64,000 nucleotides of DNA from Pseudomonas helleri (GCF_009600315.1 NZ_WIWC01000004.1:1-64000); one strand, 5' to 3'. Counted from the first letter of the stretch, positions 48,673-58,257 are shown. Made by a program: numbers and translations. Notes: generated from the letters alone by a model not told the origin.

Positions 48673-49452
48673 TTACTTCTCGACGAAGGCGCGCTCGATC
48701 AGGTAATCACCCGGCTCACGCATACGCGGCGAAGCAGTCAGACCGAAGCTGTTAAGCACTTCGCTGGTTTCATCGAGCATGCTCGGGCTGCCGCACAACA
48801 TGGCGCGGTCGTCCTGCGGGTTGATCGGTGGCAGGCCAATATCGGTGAACAACTTACCGCTGCGCATCAAATCAGTCAGACGCCCCTGATTCTCGAAAGG
48901 CTCACGGGTTACGGTCGGGTAGTAGATCAGCTTTTCACGCACCGCTTCACCGAAGAACTCATTCTGCGGCAAGGTCTCGGTGATGAATTCGCGGTAAGCC
49001 ACTTCATTGACGTAACGTACGCCGTGGCACAGGATCACCTTATCGAAACGCTCATAGGTTTCAGGATCCTGAATGACGCTCATGAAAGGTGCCAAACCAG
49101 TACCCGTACTCAACAGGTACAAATGTTTGCCCGGCTTCAAGTCATCCAGAACCAGCGTGCCCGTAGGCTTTTTGCTGATCAGGACTTCATCGCCTTCCTT
49201 CAAGTGTTGCAATTGGGAAGTCAGCGGGCCATCGGGCACCTTGATGCTGAAAAATTCCAAATGCTCTTCCCAGTTAGGGCTGGCGATCGAATAGGCACGC
49301 ATAAGCGGACGACCGTTAGGCTGCATCAGGCCGATCATCACGAACTGACCGTTCTCAAAGCGCAGGCCCGGATCGCGGGTGCACTTGAAGCTGAACAGGG
49401 TGTCGTTCCAGTGGTGAACACTGAGGACACGTTCGTGGTTCATGTTGCTCAT
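48673..49452 (-). CDS. fpr: Ferredoxin/flavodoxin-NADP+ reductase Fpr
   Basis: The start is ATG 49452 (AGGAGC upstream), giving 259 residues. The FAD site RAYSIASPNWEEHLEFFSIKV, the NADP site LLSTGTGLAPFMSVI, the CGSPSMLDE segment and the terminal VEK identify the bacterial Fpr subclass. It moves electrons between NADPH and ferredoxins or flavodoxin, supporting Fe-S repair and oxidative-stress defence. It is divergent from finR, whose LysR-type product activates fpr under superoxide in pseudomonads. Confidence 0.96.
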   Translation of the reverse strand: MSNMNHERVLSVHHWNDTLFSFKCTRDPGLRFENGQFVMIGLMQPNGRPLMRAYSIASPNWEEHLEFFSIKVPDGPLTSQLQHLKEGDEVLISKKPTGTLVLDDLKPGKHLYLLSTGTGLAPFMSVIQDPETYERFDKVILCHGVRYVNEVAYREFITETLPQNEFFGEAVREKLIYYPTVTREPFENQGRLTDLMRSGKLFTDIGLPPINPQDDRAMLCGSPSMLDETSEVLNSFGLTASPRMREPGDYLIERAFVEK

Positions 49453-49554
49453 GTACGGGGCTCCTAAATTTCGCCTGCGCTGACAATGGGCGCGATTGCG
49501 CAGCATTCTAATGGCGAGGACAATATCTGTTAACTGAATTATTAAGATAAGGGT

Positions 49555-49571
49555 TATCGGTTATATCGATA
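49555..49571. promoter_or_regulatory. Inverted repeat at the finR start, possible LysR-type site
   Basis: TATCG-N7-CGATA overlaps the finR start codon in the fpr/finR intergenic region. It could be an autoregulatory FinR site. I do not recall the FinR consensus, so this is only structural. Confidence 0.35.
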
Positions 49572-50497
49572 TGCGATTTACTCTCAGACAACTCCAGGTT
49601 TTTGTCACCGTCGCCCAACAAGAGAGCGTGTCACGCGCTGCGGGTTTGTTGGCCCTTTCACAATCGGCCGCCAGTACTTCAATCACTGAACTGGAGCGTC
49701 AAACCAGCTGCCAGCTATTTGACCGTGCGGGCAAACGCCTAAGCCTCAATGCACTGGGTCGTCAGTTATTGCCACAGGCCGTCGCGCTATTGGATCAGGC
49801 CAAGGAAATCGAGGATTTACTCAACGGCAAATCAGGTTTCGGCTCGCTGACCGTGGGCGCCACACTGACCATTGGTAACTACCTGGCCACACTGCTGATC
49901 GGCAGTTTTATGCAGGCCCACCCTGAAAGCCAGGTCAAACTGATCGTTCAGAACACGGCCCATATCGTGCAACAGGTCGCCCATTACGAAATTGATTTGG
50001 GTCTGATCGAGGGCGATTGCAGCCACCCCGACATCGAGGTGCAGAGCTGGGTTGAAGACGAGCTGGTGGTGTTTTGTGCACCTCAGCATCCACTGGCCGC
50101 GCGCGGTCACGCAACACTGGAAGAGCTGAGCCGTGAAGCATGGATTTTGCGGGAACAGGGTTCCGGTACCCGCCTGACTTTCGACCAAGCCATGCGCCAT
50201 CATCAAACGTCACTCAATATTCGCCTCGAACTGGAGCACACCGAAGCGATCAAACGCGCGGTTGAGTCAGGCCTGGGCATTGGGTGTATCTCTCGCCTGG
50301 CGTTGCGCGATGCTTTTCGGCGGGGCAGCCTGGTGGCCGTTGAAACCCCTGATCTGGATCTAGCCCGTCAGTTTTTCTTTATCTGGCATAAAAAGAAGTA
50401 CCAGACCTCAGCGATGCGCGAGTTTCTGGAACTGTGCCGCGCTTTCACCGCAGGGGTTCAGCGCAGCGACGAGATCGTGCTGCCGAGTATTGCTTAA
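49571..50497 (+). CDS. finR: FinR, LysR-type regulator of fpr
   Basis: A 308-residue LysR-type activator. The N-terminal helix-turn-helix (MRFTLRQLQVFVTVAQQESVSR, then AASTSITELERQ) is typical, followed by the co-inducer-binding domain. It is divergently placed from fpr with 118 bp between, matching the known finR-fpr pair. FinR responds to superoxide and related stress and is needed for fpr induction. Its stop shares TTAA with the dgkA stop on the other strand. Confidence 0.92.
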   Translation: MRFTLRQLQVFVTVAQQESVSRAAGLLALSQSAASTSITELERQTSCQLFDRAGKRLSLNALGRQLLPQAVALLDQAKEIEDLLNGKSGFGSLTVGATLTIGNYLATLLIGSFMQAHPESQVKLIVQNTAHIVQQVAHYEIDLGLIEGDCSHPDIEVQSWVEDELVVFCAPQHPLAARGHATLEELSREAWILREQGSGTRLTFDQAMRHHQTSLNIRLELEHTEAIKRAVESGLGIGCISRLALRDAFRRGSLVAVETPDLDLARQFFFIWHKKKYQTSAMREFLELCRAFTAGVQRSDEIVLPSIA

Positions 50498-50856
50498 AGC
50501 AGGATCACGGCCCACACCACGGCAATCAGGGTGAGCACTACAAATTGCGCGGCACTGCCCATGTCCTTGGCGTTTTTCGACAGCGGGTGCAGATCAAGGG
50601 AGATGCGATCAATAGCCGCTTCAATGGCCGAGTTGAGCAACTCAACAATCAGTGCCAGCAAGCACACCGCGATTAACAGCGCGCGCTCAACCCGGCTGAC
50701 ATTCAGGAAGAATGTCAGCGGGATCAACACCACATTAAGCAAGACCAATTGCCGAAATGCTGCCTCGCCGGTAAAGGCTGCTCGTAAACCGTCCAGCGAG
50801 TAACCGCTGGCATTCAAAATCCGTTTAAATCCGGTTTTACCCTTAAAAGGCGACAT
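50494..50856 (-). CDS. dgkA: Diacylglycerol kinase DgkA
   Basis: I start at ATG 50856, giving 120 residues. Three membrane helices and the conserved VELLNSAIEAAIDRI (Glu and Asn of the active site) with KNAKDMGSAAQF identify DgkA. It phosphorylates diacylglycerol, a by-product of phospholipid-headgroup transfer, back to phosphatidic acid. In P. putida dgkA belongs to the ColR regulon, and a 15-of-16 match to the ColR box lies 50-65 bp upstream here. The gene lies 75 bp after erdR on the same strand. Confidence 0.95.
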   Translation of the reverse strand: MSPFKGKTGFKRILNASGYSLDGLRAAFTGEAAFRQLVLLNVVLIPLTFFLNVSRVERALLIAVCLLALIVELLNSAIEAAIDRISLDLHPLSKNAKDMGSAAQFVVLTLIAVVWAVILL

Positions 50857-50905
50857 AGATAAGCAACTGCGCAAAAAATGAGGAAGGAACGCTAGTTCAC
50901 GACTT

Positions 50906-50921
50906 GTTAAAAAAGTGTGAA
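50906..50921 (-). promoter_or_regulatory. Candidate ColR box upstream of dgkA
   Basis: On the minus strand TTCACACTTTTTTAAC fits 15 of 16 positions of the remembered ColR consensus, about 50 bp before the dgkA ATG. It is the best match in the window. Confidence 0.65.
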
Positions 50922-50931
50922 AGCCAAGTGC

Positions 50932-51582
50932 TTAATAGTTCGAAATTGATTCAAGCTGTTGCAGCAACAACGCAGCCTGGGTACGGGTACGAACTCCCAA
51001 CTTGCGGAAAATAGCCGTGACGTGCGCCTTGATGGTGGCCTCGGACACACTTAACTCATAAGCGATCTGCTTGTTCAGCAACCCTTCACAGACCATGGTC
51101 AACACCCTGAACTGTTGAGGGGTAAGGCTGGCCAGACCTTCGCTTGCTGCTTTGGCTTCGGCAGACACCTGAACCGGCTCGAAAGCCTGAGGCGGCCAAC
51201 TGACGTCACCGTCCAGTACAGCTCGCACGGCTTTCTGAATATCTTCCATAGAGCTGGATTTAGGGATAAAACCACTGGCGCCAAATTCACGCGAGCGCAC
51301 CATGATTGACGCTTCTTCCTGAGCCGAAACCATCACCACCGGAATCTGCGGGTACTGCCCACGCAGCAATACCAGCCCGGAGAAACCGTAGGCACCCGGC
51401 ATGTTCAGGTCGAGCAACACCAGATCCCAATCGGCCTTGGCTGCCAGCTGTGCTTCAAGCTCGGCAATACTGGCGACCTCGACCAAGCGGACATCAGACC
51501 CTAACCCCATTGTCACCGCCTGATGCAAGGCACTGCGAAACAATGGATGGTCGTCGGCAATCAGGATTTCGTATGTGGCCAT
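50932..51582 (-). CDS. erdR: ErdR, LuxR/NarL-type response regulator
   Basis: A 216-residue regulator. The receiver domain has ADDHPLF (acidic pair), VLLDLNMPG (phospho-acceptor Asp) and the conserved Lys in IPKSSS. The C-terminal LuxR-type helix-turn-helix reads LTPQQFRVLTMVCEGLLNKQIA, then SEATIKAHVTAIFRKLGV. Sequence and position beside dgkA match ErdR, which in pseudomonads controls ethanol oxidation and acetate (acs) metabolism. No histidine kinase is next to it, as usual for this orphan regulator. Confidence 0.85.
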   Translation of the reverse strand: MATYEILIADDHPLFRSALHQAVTMGLGSDVRLVEVASIAELEAQLAAKADWDLVLLDLNMPGAYGFSGLVLLRGQYPQIPVVMVSAQEEASIMVRSREFGASGFIPKSSSMEDIQKAVRAVLDGDVSWPPQAFEPVQVSAEAKAASEGLASLTPQQFRVLTMVCEGLLNKQIAYELSVSEATIKAHVTAIFRKLGVRTRTQAALLLQQLESISNY

Positions 51583-51882
51583 TTTTTAAATGATCCTGTT
51601 TTTCAGGCGAGCCCTGATGTATTTCAGTGCTCGCTAAGGCAACTCGAACAACAGCGTGAAACAGCGCGTCAAAGCACGCGTATTACGCTAAACGTCGGTA
51701 GATATAAGCGTTTTATCAGCCGTTGCCGCCCAATCGGCGCCAAGCATGCCGAGCGAAGCCAGAGGGGTCAAGTTGAAAACCTGACGTTTGACTCAGCTAA
51801 ATGCCATTGCAGCGCCATCATTCAGAATCGGTAATGGCGCCCGGTGACATCATGGTGAAAATTGTAGCGCTACTTCTTTAGT
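51583..51882. other. Intergenic region upstream of erdR
   Basis: 300 bp between the DTW-domain gene and erdR, both minus. I see no gene and no recognised operator or terminator. Confidence 0.5.
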
Positions 51883-52638
51883 CTATTGAGAGCGATTCTG
51901 GGGAAGGTCTTTTACAAAAACGCCCAGTTCACGGTGCGCTGCACTGCTCTCGTTCATCGGCAACTGGTTTTTGGCATCCAGATAATGCTGACTGAAGACA
52001 TCAAAGTAAGCATCCAACGCACATGAGGCCTCGGCGTCTCCGGCAAGGTCCAGACACAGGCTGGCCACCTCGGCTGTACATAGATGCTCGCTGCGCGTCG
52101 ATCTGCGCAAGCGATAGCGAGACAGTTTTTCGGGCAGCAGACTCAAAATCGGCAAGGCATCAAAATACGGGCTTTTGCGAAAAATCTTGCGCGCCTCAGT
52201 CCAGGTCGCGTCCAGCAGAATAAAGAGGGGGCGCTTGCTGCCGTTCATTTCCACCGAATGCGTGACACGCTCAGGGGCAACATACTCACCTGGAAACACC
52301 AGATAAGGCTGCCATTGCGGGTCGGCCAACAAGGCCAGCAAAGCCTCATCGGTTTCAGTGCGCGACCAGATAAAAGCAAAGTTGTCGCTCACCACATCCG
52401 CAATCAGCCAGCCTGTATTACTGGGCTTGAACACTTCCTTTTTGGTCATGATCAGGCACACACCCGCACGAGTACTGACCCGGGGCCGCCAGTTGCACAG
52501 ACAATGACTGACGATCACTCGGCACGTATGGCAGCGCGGCGCACGTGAACCTCGCGCCAGATAAGGCTTGGTGCTCTCCTCTTCACGCTCGTCACGTAAA
52601 CGGGCAACTGCATTGGGGGAAAAGGTCATCAGGGTCAT
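51883..52638 (-). CDS. DTW-domain tRNA-uridine aminocarboxypropyltransferase (TapT-like)
   Basis: A 251-residue protein from ATG 52638; an in-frame ATG at 52629 and a TTG at 52650 are alternatives with no clear ribosome site. A zinc-type Cys cluster lies near the N-terminus (CHTCRVIVSHCLC). The DTW signature is present as LLDATWTEARKIFRKSPYF, and SRYRLRR with AEVASLCLDL follows. Members transfer the aminocarboxypropyl group of SAM to uridine 47 of tRNA (acp3U), as E. coli TapT does. The length is a little above the E. coli enzyme owing to the N-terminus. Confidence 0.87.
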   Translation of the reverse strand: MTLMTFSPNAVARLRDEREEESTKPYLARGSRAPRCHTCRVIVSHCLCNWRPRVSTRAGVCLIMTKKEVFKPSNTGWLIADVVSDNFAFIWSRTETDEALLALLADPQWQPYLVFPGEYVAPERVTHSVEMNGSKRPLFILLDATWTEARKIFRKSPYFDALPILSLLPEKLSRYRLRRSTRSEHLCTAEVASLCLDLAGDAEASCALDAYFDVFSQHYLDAKNQLPMNESSAAHRELGVFVKDLPQNRSQ

Positions 52639-52809
52639 GGTCTGGGGCAACGACGGATAGTAAAAAGAGAGCCGGGAAGTTTAACAGAGGCCGAGCCACC
52701 ATGACTGTGGGCATTTCCTGTGCTCGAATGCTGACCTATACTCCTGCATCACTGAACGCACCGATCTATGACGGGTCGAAGCTTGCGTCACTGAAATCAG
52801 GAGAGTTTC

Positions 52810-53217
52810 ATGCTGCGCACTATCATCCCGACCCTTGCTCTACTGTTTGCACTGCCATTGAGCGCACAAGCGGCCTCTCTGGCAGAGTTCAACTTGAACA
52901 AGGACTTGCTCAAAGTTGCCAAAGTCAGCAATGAAGGGAAACCCAGCGCCATCAGCCCTGACCTTCTGGACAAAGGCTTTTCAGTTGAAGGCACGGTGCT
53001 GATCAATCACCTGGAAGCTAGTCCGACCCTGTCAGCACAAATGCGCTCTGCTCCGGAAGCCGCCATCCCGCAACTGGGCCGCAGTGTTTGCAGCAACCCC
53101 AACTTCCGCAAATTGATGGCCAAGGGCGCGATCATGCGCTTTGACATCCGGGAATATAAAACCAACACATCGGTTTTGACCCAGGACATCGGCGCCGACA
53201 ACTGCCAGCGCAAATAA
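52810..53217 (+). CDS. Exported protein, PA3611-like
   Basis: A 135-residue protein with a clear signal peptide (MLRTIIPTLALLFALPLSAQA). The mature part contains two Cys (SVCSNPNF and DNCQRK), likely one disulfide. The central FSVEGTVLINHLEASPTLSA and RFDIREYKTN segments resemble PA3611, sometimes called a quorum-sensing-regulated virulence factor, whose structure is known but whose role is not. RBS CAGGAGAG precedes the ATG. It stands alone. Confidence 0.78.
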   Translation: MLRTIIPTLALLFALPLSAQAASLAEFNLNKDLLKVAKVSNEGKPSAISPDLLDKGFSVEGTVLINHLEASPTLSAQMRSAPEAAIPQLGRSVCSNPNFRKLMAKGAIMRFDIREYKTNTSVLTQDIGADNCQRK

Positions 53218-53434
53218 TCATTACCCGCCTCTTCGCGCGCGCCGCAGCATAAAGCGGCGTGCAGTCCTCTCCAGTTTACCCATCGTAATTACGCTTCTTC
53301 TTCCACATCAGGCAATTAGCTATTGCCAGTCAAGACAACCCCGGACCATCATCAAGCTATCGCTTTTGACACCTTGTGTCGTCGCGCTTGGCTGATCGGG
53401 CGCGCCCAAGGATGTTGTCCAGAAGGAGCTATAC

Positions 53435-54550
53435 ATGCCCGACCAAACCCAGGACACCCTGTCCCTTTACTTCGAAAGCCACGGCATGCACGTTGCCGAA
53501 GAGGTTGATGCACAATTACAACGAGTGGCCCCTGACAGCCCCAACCAACCGCTTTATCGTGAAATGCTTCTGACTGTTTTGCGCATGGCCCATGACGATA
53601 TTGATCGCTGGAATGCCAAAATAACCCTGCAAGCCATCCGCGAACTCGAAAAAACCTTTCGCGTGCTAGAGCAATTTAAAGGGCGACGTAAAGTCACCGT
53701 CTTCGGCTCTGCTCGTACGCCCGCTGAAGACCCGCTCTATGCATTGGCCAAGGAAGTGGGCGCCACACTGGCCCGTTCAGACATGATGGTCATCACCGGT
53801 GGTGGCGGCGGCATAATGGCCGCGGCACATGAGGGTGCAGGTCTGGAATACAGTTTGGGTTTCAATATCACCCTGCCGTTTGAACAACGAGCCAACGCCA
53901 CGATCAATGGCTCAGAGCACTTGCTGGCCTTTCACTTCTTCTTCACCCGCAAGCTGTTTTTCATCAAGGAAGCTGACGCCCTGATCATTTGCCCCGGCGG
54001 CTTTGGCACACTCGACGAGGTGCTGGAAGTGCTGACGTTGATGCAGACCGGCAAAACGCCTTTGGTTCCGATCGTACTACTGGATATGCCCGGCGCAGCC
54101 TTTTGGCAAAGTGCACTGGACTTCATCCATAACCAGCTGCAAGCCCATCAATACATACTGCCGAATGATTTGAAGCTGATGCGCCTTGTTCACAGCGCCG
54201 AAGAGGCCGTGGCCGAGATCGACCAGTTCTACCGCAACTATCATTCCAGTCGCTGGCTCACCAAAACATTTGTCATACGCATGAGAAAAGCGGTGAGTGC
54301 CGCTGCGCTTGAACAAATCAATCAGGACTTTGCCGACATCTGTCTGCATGACGGTTTTCACCAGCAAGCCTATGCAGAGGTGGAGCACGACAATCCTGAA
54401 CTCAACCACTTGACCTGTCTAAGCTTCGCCTTCAGTGGGCGTAATCAAGGGCGATTGCGCGAACTCGTCAACTTCCTCAACTTGCCCGAAAATTGGGCAA
54501 CAGCAGAATCCGCGCTAGCGCCACAAAGGCCCGAGTCGGTCACTGAATAA
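53435..54550 (+). CDS. LOG-family protein (cytokinin riboside phosphate hydrolase-like)
   Basis: A 371-residue protein behind AAGGAG. After a helical N-terminal extension of about 85 residues comes the LOG Rossmann domain: VTVFGSARTPAEDPLY, TGGGGGIMAAAHEGA and the signature PGGFGTLDEVLEVLTLMQ (PGGxGTxxE). LOG proteins cleave nucleoside monophosphates to free base and ribose phosphate. The extended form is common in proteobacteria and probably acts in nucleotide turnover rather than hormone production. The C-terminal ~90 residues are helical and unassigned. Confidence 0.87.
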   Translation: MPDQTQDTLSLYFESHGMHVAEEVDAQLQRVAPDSPNQPLYREMLLTVLRMAHDDIDRWNAKITLQAIRELEKTFRVLEQFKGRRKVTVFGSARTPAEDPLYALAKEVGATLARSDMMVITGGGGGIMAAAHEGAGLEYSLGFNITLPFEQRANATINGSEHLLAFHFFFTRKLFFIKEADALIICPGGFGTLDEVLEVLTLMQTGKTPLVPIVLLDMPGAAFWQSALDFIHNQLQAHQYILPNDLKLMRLVHSAEEAVAEIDQFYRNYHSSRWLTKTFVIRMRKAVSAAALEQINQDFADICLHDGFHQQAYAEVEHDNPELNHLTCLSFAFSGRNQGRLRELVNFLNLPENWATAESALAPQRPESVTE

Positions 54551-54621
54551 GGTAGGGAAAGTGAGGCTGTGATAAATGGCTATGTGTTCAAGCGTTGTAG
54601 CAGGAACGCAGGTCACGCAAC

Positions 54622-54651
54622 GCTTATCGCAGCCTACGACAGCGACTACGG
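54622..54651. repeat. Degenerate REP-like element
   Basis: TTATCGCAGCCTACGACAGC followed by GACTACGG resembles the element at 37703-37733. It lies between convergent LOG and recX genes. Confidence 0.4.
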
Positions 54652-54661
54652 ATGCCCGCAG

Positions 54662-55129
54662 TCAGTCATCAAATTCTCGGCCACTTAACAAGCGGCCGAT
54701 CATTTCCAGCGGATACCCTCGATAACTCAAGAAGCGCCCTTGGCGTGCACGCTCTTTCGCATCTTCCGGTAGCTGTGCGGAGAACTTGCGGCGCCAGGTT
54801 TCTTCCAGACGTTCTTGCCAGTTAAACCCACACTCGCGCAGCGCATCTTCTACATCGTGACGAGGCAATCCGCGCTGATTAAGTTCTTCGCGGATGCGCA
54901 AAGGGCCATAACCGGAACCCGCACGATAAGAGATGTAGCTTTCAAGGTAACGCGACTCTGATAACAGGCCATCTTCCGTTAAACGGTCAAGGGCGATGTC
55001 GATCATGTCGGGGCAAGCACCGCGCTGACGCAACTTACGGGTCAACTCCACTCGACCATGCTCGCGTCGCGCGAGCAGGTCCATAGCAGTACGACGCACC
55101 GCGGCCAGGTTATCCAGAACTACGGTCAT
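54662..55129 (-). CDS. recX: RecX, RecA modulator
   Basis: A 155-residue helical protein with the three-helix repeats of Rec[23 protein letters not shown], then [27 protein letters not shown] and REELNQRG. It binds RecA filaments and limits RecA activity. It follows recA by 8 bp, so readthrough from recA supplies it and it should be SOS-linked. Confidence 0.96.
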   Translation of the reverse strand: MTVVLDNLAAVRRTAMDLLARREHGRVELTRKLRQRGACPDMIDIALDRLTEDGLLSESRYLESYISYRAGSGYGPLRIREELNQRGLPRHDVEDALRECGFNWQERLEETWRRKFSAQLPEDAKERARQGRFLSYRGYPLEMIGRLLSGREFDD

Positions 55130-55137
55130 GAGTCAGA

Positions 55138-56253
55138 TCAGTTGTTATTGGAGTCTGAGCCGTTTTCCAGCGCCATTTCTGCCGCTTCAGCTTCATCAGC
55201 TGCCGCCTTGGCTGCTTTGCTCATTTTTGGCATGACTTTGATCTCTGCCATCTCGGCATCCGACTTTGGCCCCAGCAACTTGGCGCGCAACTGCTTCTCT
55301 AGGGCTTCCTTGATTTCAGGATTGTCGTCCAGGAACTTGGCCGAGTTGGCTTTACCCTGACCAATCTTGCTGCCGTTGTAGCTGTACCAGGCGCCCGCCT
55401 TCTCAACGAAACCGTGCAATACGCCCAGGTCGATCATCTCGCCATTGAGATAGATGCCCTTGCCGTAAAGAATCTGGAATTCGGCCTGACGGAATGGCGG
55501 AGCCATTTTGTTTTTGACCACTTTGACGCGGGTTTCGCTACCAACCACCACATCGCCTTCTTTCACCGCGCCGGTGCGGCGGATGTCCAGACGTACCGAG
55601 GAGTAGAACTTCAGCGCGTTACCACCGGTGGTGGTTTCCGGGCTACCGAACATCACGCCGATTTTCATGCGGATCTGGTTGATGAAGATCACCAGGCAGT
55701 TGGCGTTCTTGATGTTACCGGTGATTTTACGCAGAGCCTGCGACATCAGACGGGCTTGCAGGCCTACGTGCATGTCACCCATGTCGCCTTCGATTTCGGC
55801 TTTTGGGGTCAATGCTGCGACGGAGTCGATGATGATCACGTCAACCGCGTTGGAACGCACCAGCATGTCGGTGATTTCCAGCGCTTGTTCGCCGGTATCC
55901 GGCTGGGAAACCAGCAGATCGTCAACATTTACGCCCAGTTTGGCTGCGTATTCAGGGTCAAGAGCGTGCTCGGCATCGACGAAGGCACAGGTAGCGCCCG
56001 CCTTTTGTGCTTGCGCGATTACCGACAGGGTCAGCGTGGTTTTACCCGACGATTCTGGACCGTAGATTTCAACAATACGACCTTTTGGCAGACCGCCAAT
56101 GCCCAGCGCGATGTCCAGACCCAGCGAACCGGTAGAGATAGCCGGCACTTCCTGACGCTCTTGCTCGCCCATCAGCATCACGGCACCCTTGCCGAATTGA
56201 CGTTCGATCTGACCCAAGGCCGCAGCCAAGGCTTTCTTCTTGTTGTCGTCCAT
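55138..56253 (-). CDS. recA: Recombinase RecA
   Basis: A 371-residue recombinase. The Walker A motif GPESSGKT, the segment [20 protein letters not shown], Walker [11 protein letters not shown] and the DNA-binding loops ([39 protein letters not shown] in pieces) are intact. It carries out strand exchange and triggers LexA cleavage in the SOS response. The C-terminus has an Ala/Glu-rich, Lys-spotted tail ending NGSDSNNN, making the protein some 20 residues longer than many Pseudomonas RecA. A LexA box lies upstream. Confidence 0.99.
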   Translation of the reverse strand: MDDNKKKALAAALGQIERQFGKGAVMLMGEQERQEVPAISTGSLGLDIALGIGGLPKGRIVEIYGPESSGKTTLTLSVIAQAQKAGATCAFVDAEHALDPEYAAKLGVNVDDLLVSQPDTGEQALEITDMLVRSNAVDVIIIDSVAALTPKAEIEGDMGDMHVGLQARLMSQALRKITGNIKNANCLVIFINQIRMKIGVMFGSPETTTGGNALKFYSSVRLDIRRTGAVKEGDVVVGSETRVKVVKNKMAPPFRQAEFQILYGKGIYLNGEMIDLGVLHGFVEKAGAWYSYNGSKIGQGKANSAKFLDDNPEIKEALEKQLRAKLLGPKSDAEMAEIKVMPKMSKAAKAAADEAEAAEMALENGSDSNNN

Positions 56254-56293
56254 TAAAGTCCTCTCGTAATCAATAAGGCCGGTCGGCCGATAA

Positions 56294-56309
56294 CTGTATA
56301 AGTAGCCAG
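56294..56309 (-). promoter_or_regulatory. LexA (SOS) box upstream of recA
   Basis: CTGTATAAGTAGCCAG, read on the plus strand, is a one-mismatch match to CTGT-N8-ACAG, about 41 bp before the recA start. Confidence 0.8.
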
Positions 56310-56336
56310 TATTATTCCACAGGGTTAAACGATCGC

Positions 56337-56837
56337 CTACCCCTGATTTTTTATTTCTCGTACCGTTCGGCGTATTAGACCTTCCAAAGCAGCAATTACG
56401 GTTTGTCGACGCACCTCATCCCGATCACCGGCAAAATATCGGCGCTCGGACGTGACCTCGCTACCATCACCCCATGCTAGCCATACGGTGCCGACCGGTT
56501 TTTCTTCGGAGCCTCCACCGGGCCCGGCCACCCCACTGACCGCCACAGCAAAGCGTGCTCCGCTTTGAGCTTGTGCACCCGTAACCATCGCCTCGACCAC
56601 CTCGCGGCTGACAGCGCCGACTTGGCCGAACAATGACTCGGGAACCCCCAATTGCTTGGTCTTTTGCACATTGGAATACGTGACAAAACCTGCCTCGAAC
56701 CAGGCAGAGCAGCCGGGGATACGGGTAATGGCTTCAGCAATTCCCCCTCCGGTGCAGGATTCAGCCGTCGTGACCTGCGCATTTTGCGCCTGCAGCAGGT
56801 GCCCGAGTTCAGCAGCAAGGTGAGACAGTGAGTCCAT
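56337..56837 (-). CDS. pncC: PncC, nicotinamide-nucleotide amidase (CinA C-terminal type)
   Basis: The start is ATG 56837, giving 166 residues; an upstream in-frame start adds 19 unrelated residues. The family pattern is complete: [23 protein letters not shown] with the catalytic Ser, then [23 protein letters not shown]. It deamidates nicotinamide mononucleotide to nicotinate mononucleotide, a salvage step in NAD synthesis. It lies directly upstream of recA. In fluorescent pseudomonads this gene usually forms one border of the mutS/pncC tailocin locus. Confidence 0.93.
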   Translation of the reverse strand: MDSLSHLAAELGHLLQAQNAQVTTAESCTGGGIAEAITRIPGCSAWFEAGFVTYSNVQKTKQLGVPESLFGQVGAVSREVVEAMVTGAQAQSGARFAVAVSGVAGPGGGSEEKPVGTVWLAWGDGSEVTSERRYFAGDRDEVRRQTVIAALEGLIRRTVREIKNQG

Positions 56838-56908
56838 AGTGATTTCCTGAGAGACAAAAAAATCGACATCATTATCGGGGCTGATCAACACCATAACCTA
56901 CACGAAAA

Positions 56909-57250
56909 CTAAGGTTCGATACGTGAGTCGGCTGCAGAACTCTCCACCCCGAGCCGCTTGGCAGCCCAACGCTGATACAGGCTGATCGCAGCATCTGCAC
57001 CGGCCAAGGCGGTCAGACAACCAAAGGCACCTGCCGCCAGTACAGACATACCAGCCGAATACAACAGCATAAAGGTCGAGACGCCGCACACCATGCAGGC
57101 CCCCGAGCGCAGCGCCAGGCGCCTGACCAGCAACCATCCACTGGCACCGTCTTTGTCAGCACGCCACATCTCACCAAAAACACCCCCCACCAAGGCCAGA
57201 AGGATGACCAGTAAAACCGGCATATCCAGCAATACTTGCGGTTCATTCAT
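56909..57250 (-). CDS. Holin-like membrane protein, tailocin remnant
   Basis: A 113-residue protein with three short hydrophobic segments, about residues 10-30, 48-70 and 72-90 (MPVLLVILLALVGGVFGEMW; CMVCGVSTFMLLYSAGMSVL). A polar C-terminal tail follows. It resembles the holins at the start of phage-tail-like bacteriocin clusters. Holins open the inner membrane at lysis so endolysin can reach the wall. No endolysin, spanin or tail gene follows; pncC comes 71 bp later. A LexA/repressor-like operator lies upstream. The holin call rests on topology and context, and another small membrane protein is possible. Confidence 0.65.
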   Translation of the reverse strand: MNEPQVLLDMPVLLVILLALVGGVFGEMWRADKDGASGWLLVRRLALRSGACMVCGVSTFMLLYSAGMSVLAAGAFGCLTALAGADAAISLYQRWAAKRLGVESSAADSRIEP

Positions 57251-57375
57251 CGTGTCATCACTCCTGGGTCCTTATGGATAAAAAGCCACTTTGTGACTTG
57301 GGCTGCAGGCGCATTGGATCGCGCCATTTCCCTGCTTGAATTCGATCGCTGACCGTCATGCAAACTAGACTATGC

Positions 57376-57391
57376 ATGTATGGATATACAG
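57376..57391 (-). promoter_or_regulatory. LexA-like operator upstream of the holin remnant
   Basis: ATGTATGGATATACAG is a one-mismatch version of CTGT-N8-ACAG. An additional inverted repeat TGCAC-CA-GTGCA follows at 57395-57406. One or both could bind LexA or the adjacent repressor. Confidence 0.65.
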
Positions 57392-57522
57392 TCAATGCAC
57401 CAGTGCATATATTTCTACGTCTGCGTAAATCAAGTCAGCCATGAATAGGCAATCTGTAAGATTTACCTCCTTAAAACCGAAAAAAAACCCACGTTTAAGT
57501 GGGCGTTTTCATGACAGGTCGC

Positions 57523-58257
57523 TCAGCGTGCGTACATGCCCCACCAGAACACATGACCTAAAATGACAAGTTGCTCATCTTCCATGTCACTGTAGGCATA
57601 GTCTTCATCTGGATACTCGCCACGGTTAAAACTGCGCAAACGAATGCCATTCGGCAAGCGATAGAGCTGCTTCACCCGTAGCTGACCGTTGTGATTGATT
57701 GCATACAAGTCACCGTCAATGACCTCTTCAAGCGCACGCTTACCCGCGTTGACCCCAACCGTTGCACCATCGCGCAAAACCGGCAGCATGCTGTCACCGC
57801 GCACCGTCACGCACTTGGCCTGATCGAATTGCACGCCATTGTGGCGCAGGCTGCGCTTGCCAAAGCGCAACTTGGCACGCTCGCTCTCTTCAATGGCAAA
57901 ACGCCCGGAACCTGCCGCCAATTCAACTTGCCGCAAAAAGGCGATGGACACTTCATCATCAGCCACAGGCGTGTCGTCATCCCACAAGCAAATGTCCCGC
58001 AACTGCGGATGACTCGGGTCAGCCTCGGATACAGCAAGGCTGCGAGGACTCCCCCGGCCACGCAATTGATCGGTACTGATCTGAAAATATTCGGCGATTC
58101 TTGAGATCTGTTTATCAGACGGATCGACAATTTTGCCATTCAAGATTCGCGAAAGTGTTGACTGCGGCACACCCGTACTACGATGCAGCGCCATGGCACT
58201 GAGCTGATGACGAGCAAGCAGTTCTTTTAGGACGATAGAAACAGTTCGTTTAGGCAT
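57523..58257 (-). CDS. LexA/CI-type self-cleaving repressor (PrtR-like)
   Basis: The start is ATG 58257, giving 244 residues; a TTG 36 bp earlier is an alternative. The N-terminal helix-turn-helix (LKELLARHQLSAMALHRSTGVPQSTLSRILNG in parts) is followed by an S24 peptidase domain. The latter has CVTVRGDSMLPVLRDG, holding the catalytic Ser, and INHNGQLRVKQLYRL with the catalytic Lys. The likely cleavage site is Ala-Gly in ELAAGSGRF. Such repressors hold phage or tailocin genes silent and are cleaved when RecA is activated. The gene is divergent from mutS and followed by the holin remnant, the usual border of the tailocin locus. Confidence 0.85.
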   Translation of the reverse strand: MPKRTVSIVLKELLARHQLSAMALHRSTGVPQSTLSRILNGKIVDPSDKQISRIAEYFQISTDQLRGRGSPRSLAVSEADPSHPQLRDICLWDDDTPVADDEVSIAFLRQVELAAGSGRFAIEESERAKLRFGKRSLRHNGVQFDQAKCVTVRGDSMLPVLRDGATVGVNAGKRALEEVIDGDLYAINHNGQLRVKQLYRLPNGIRLRSFNRGEYPDEDYAYSDMEDEQLVILGHVFWWGMYAR

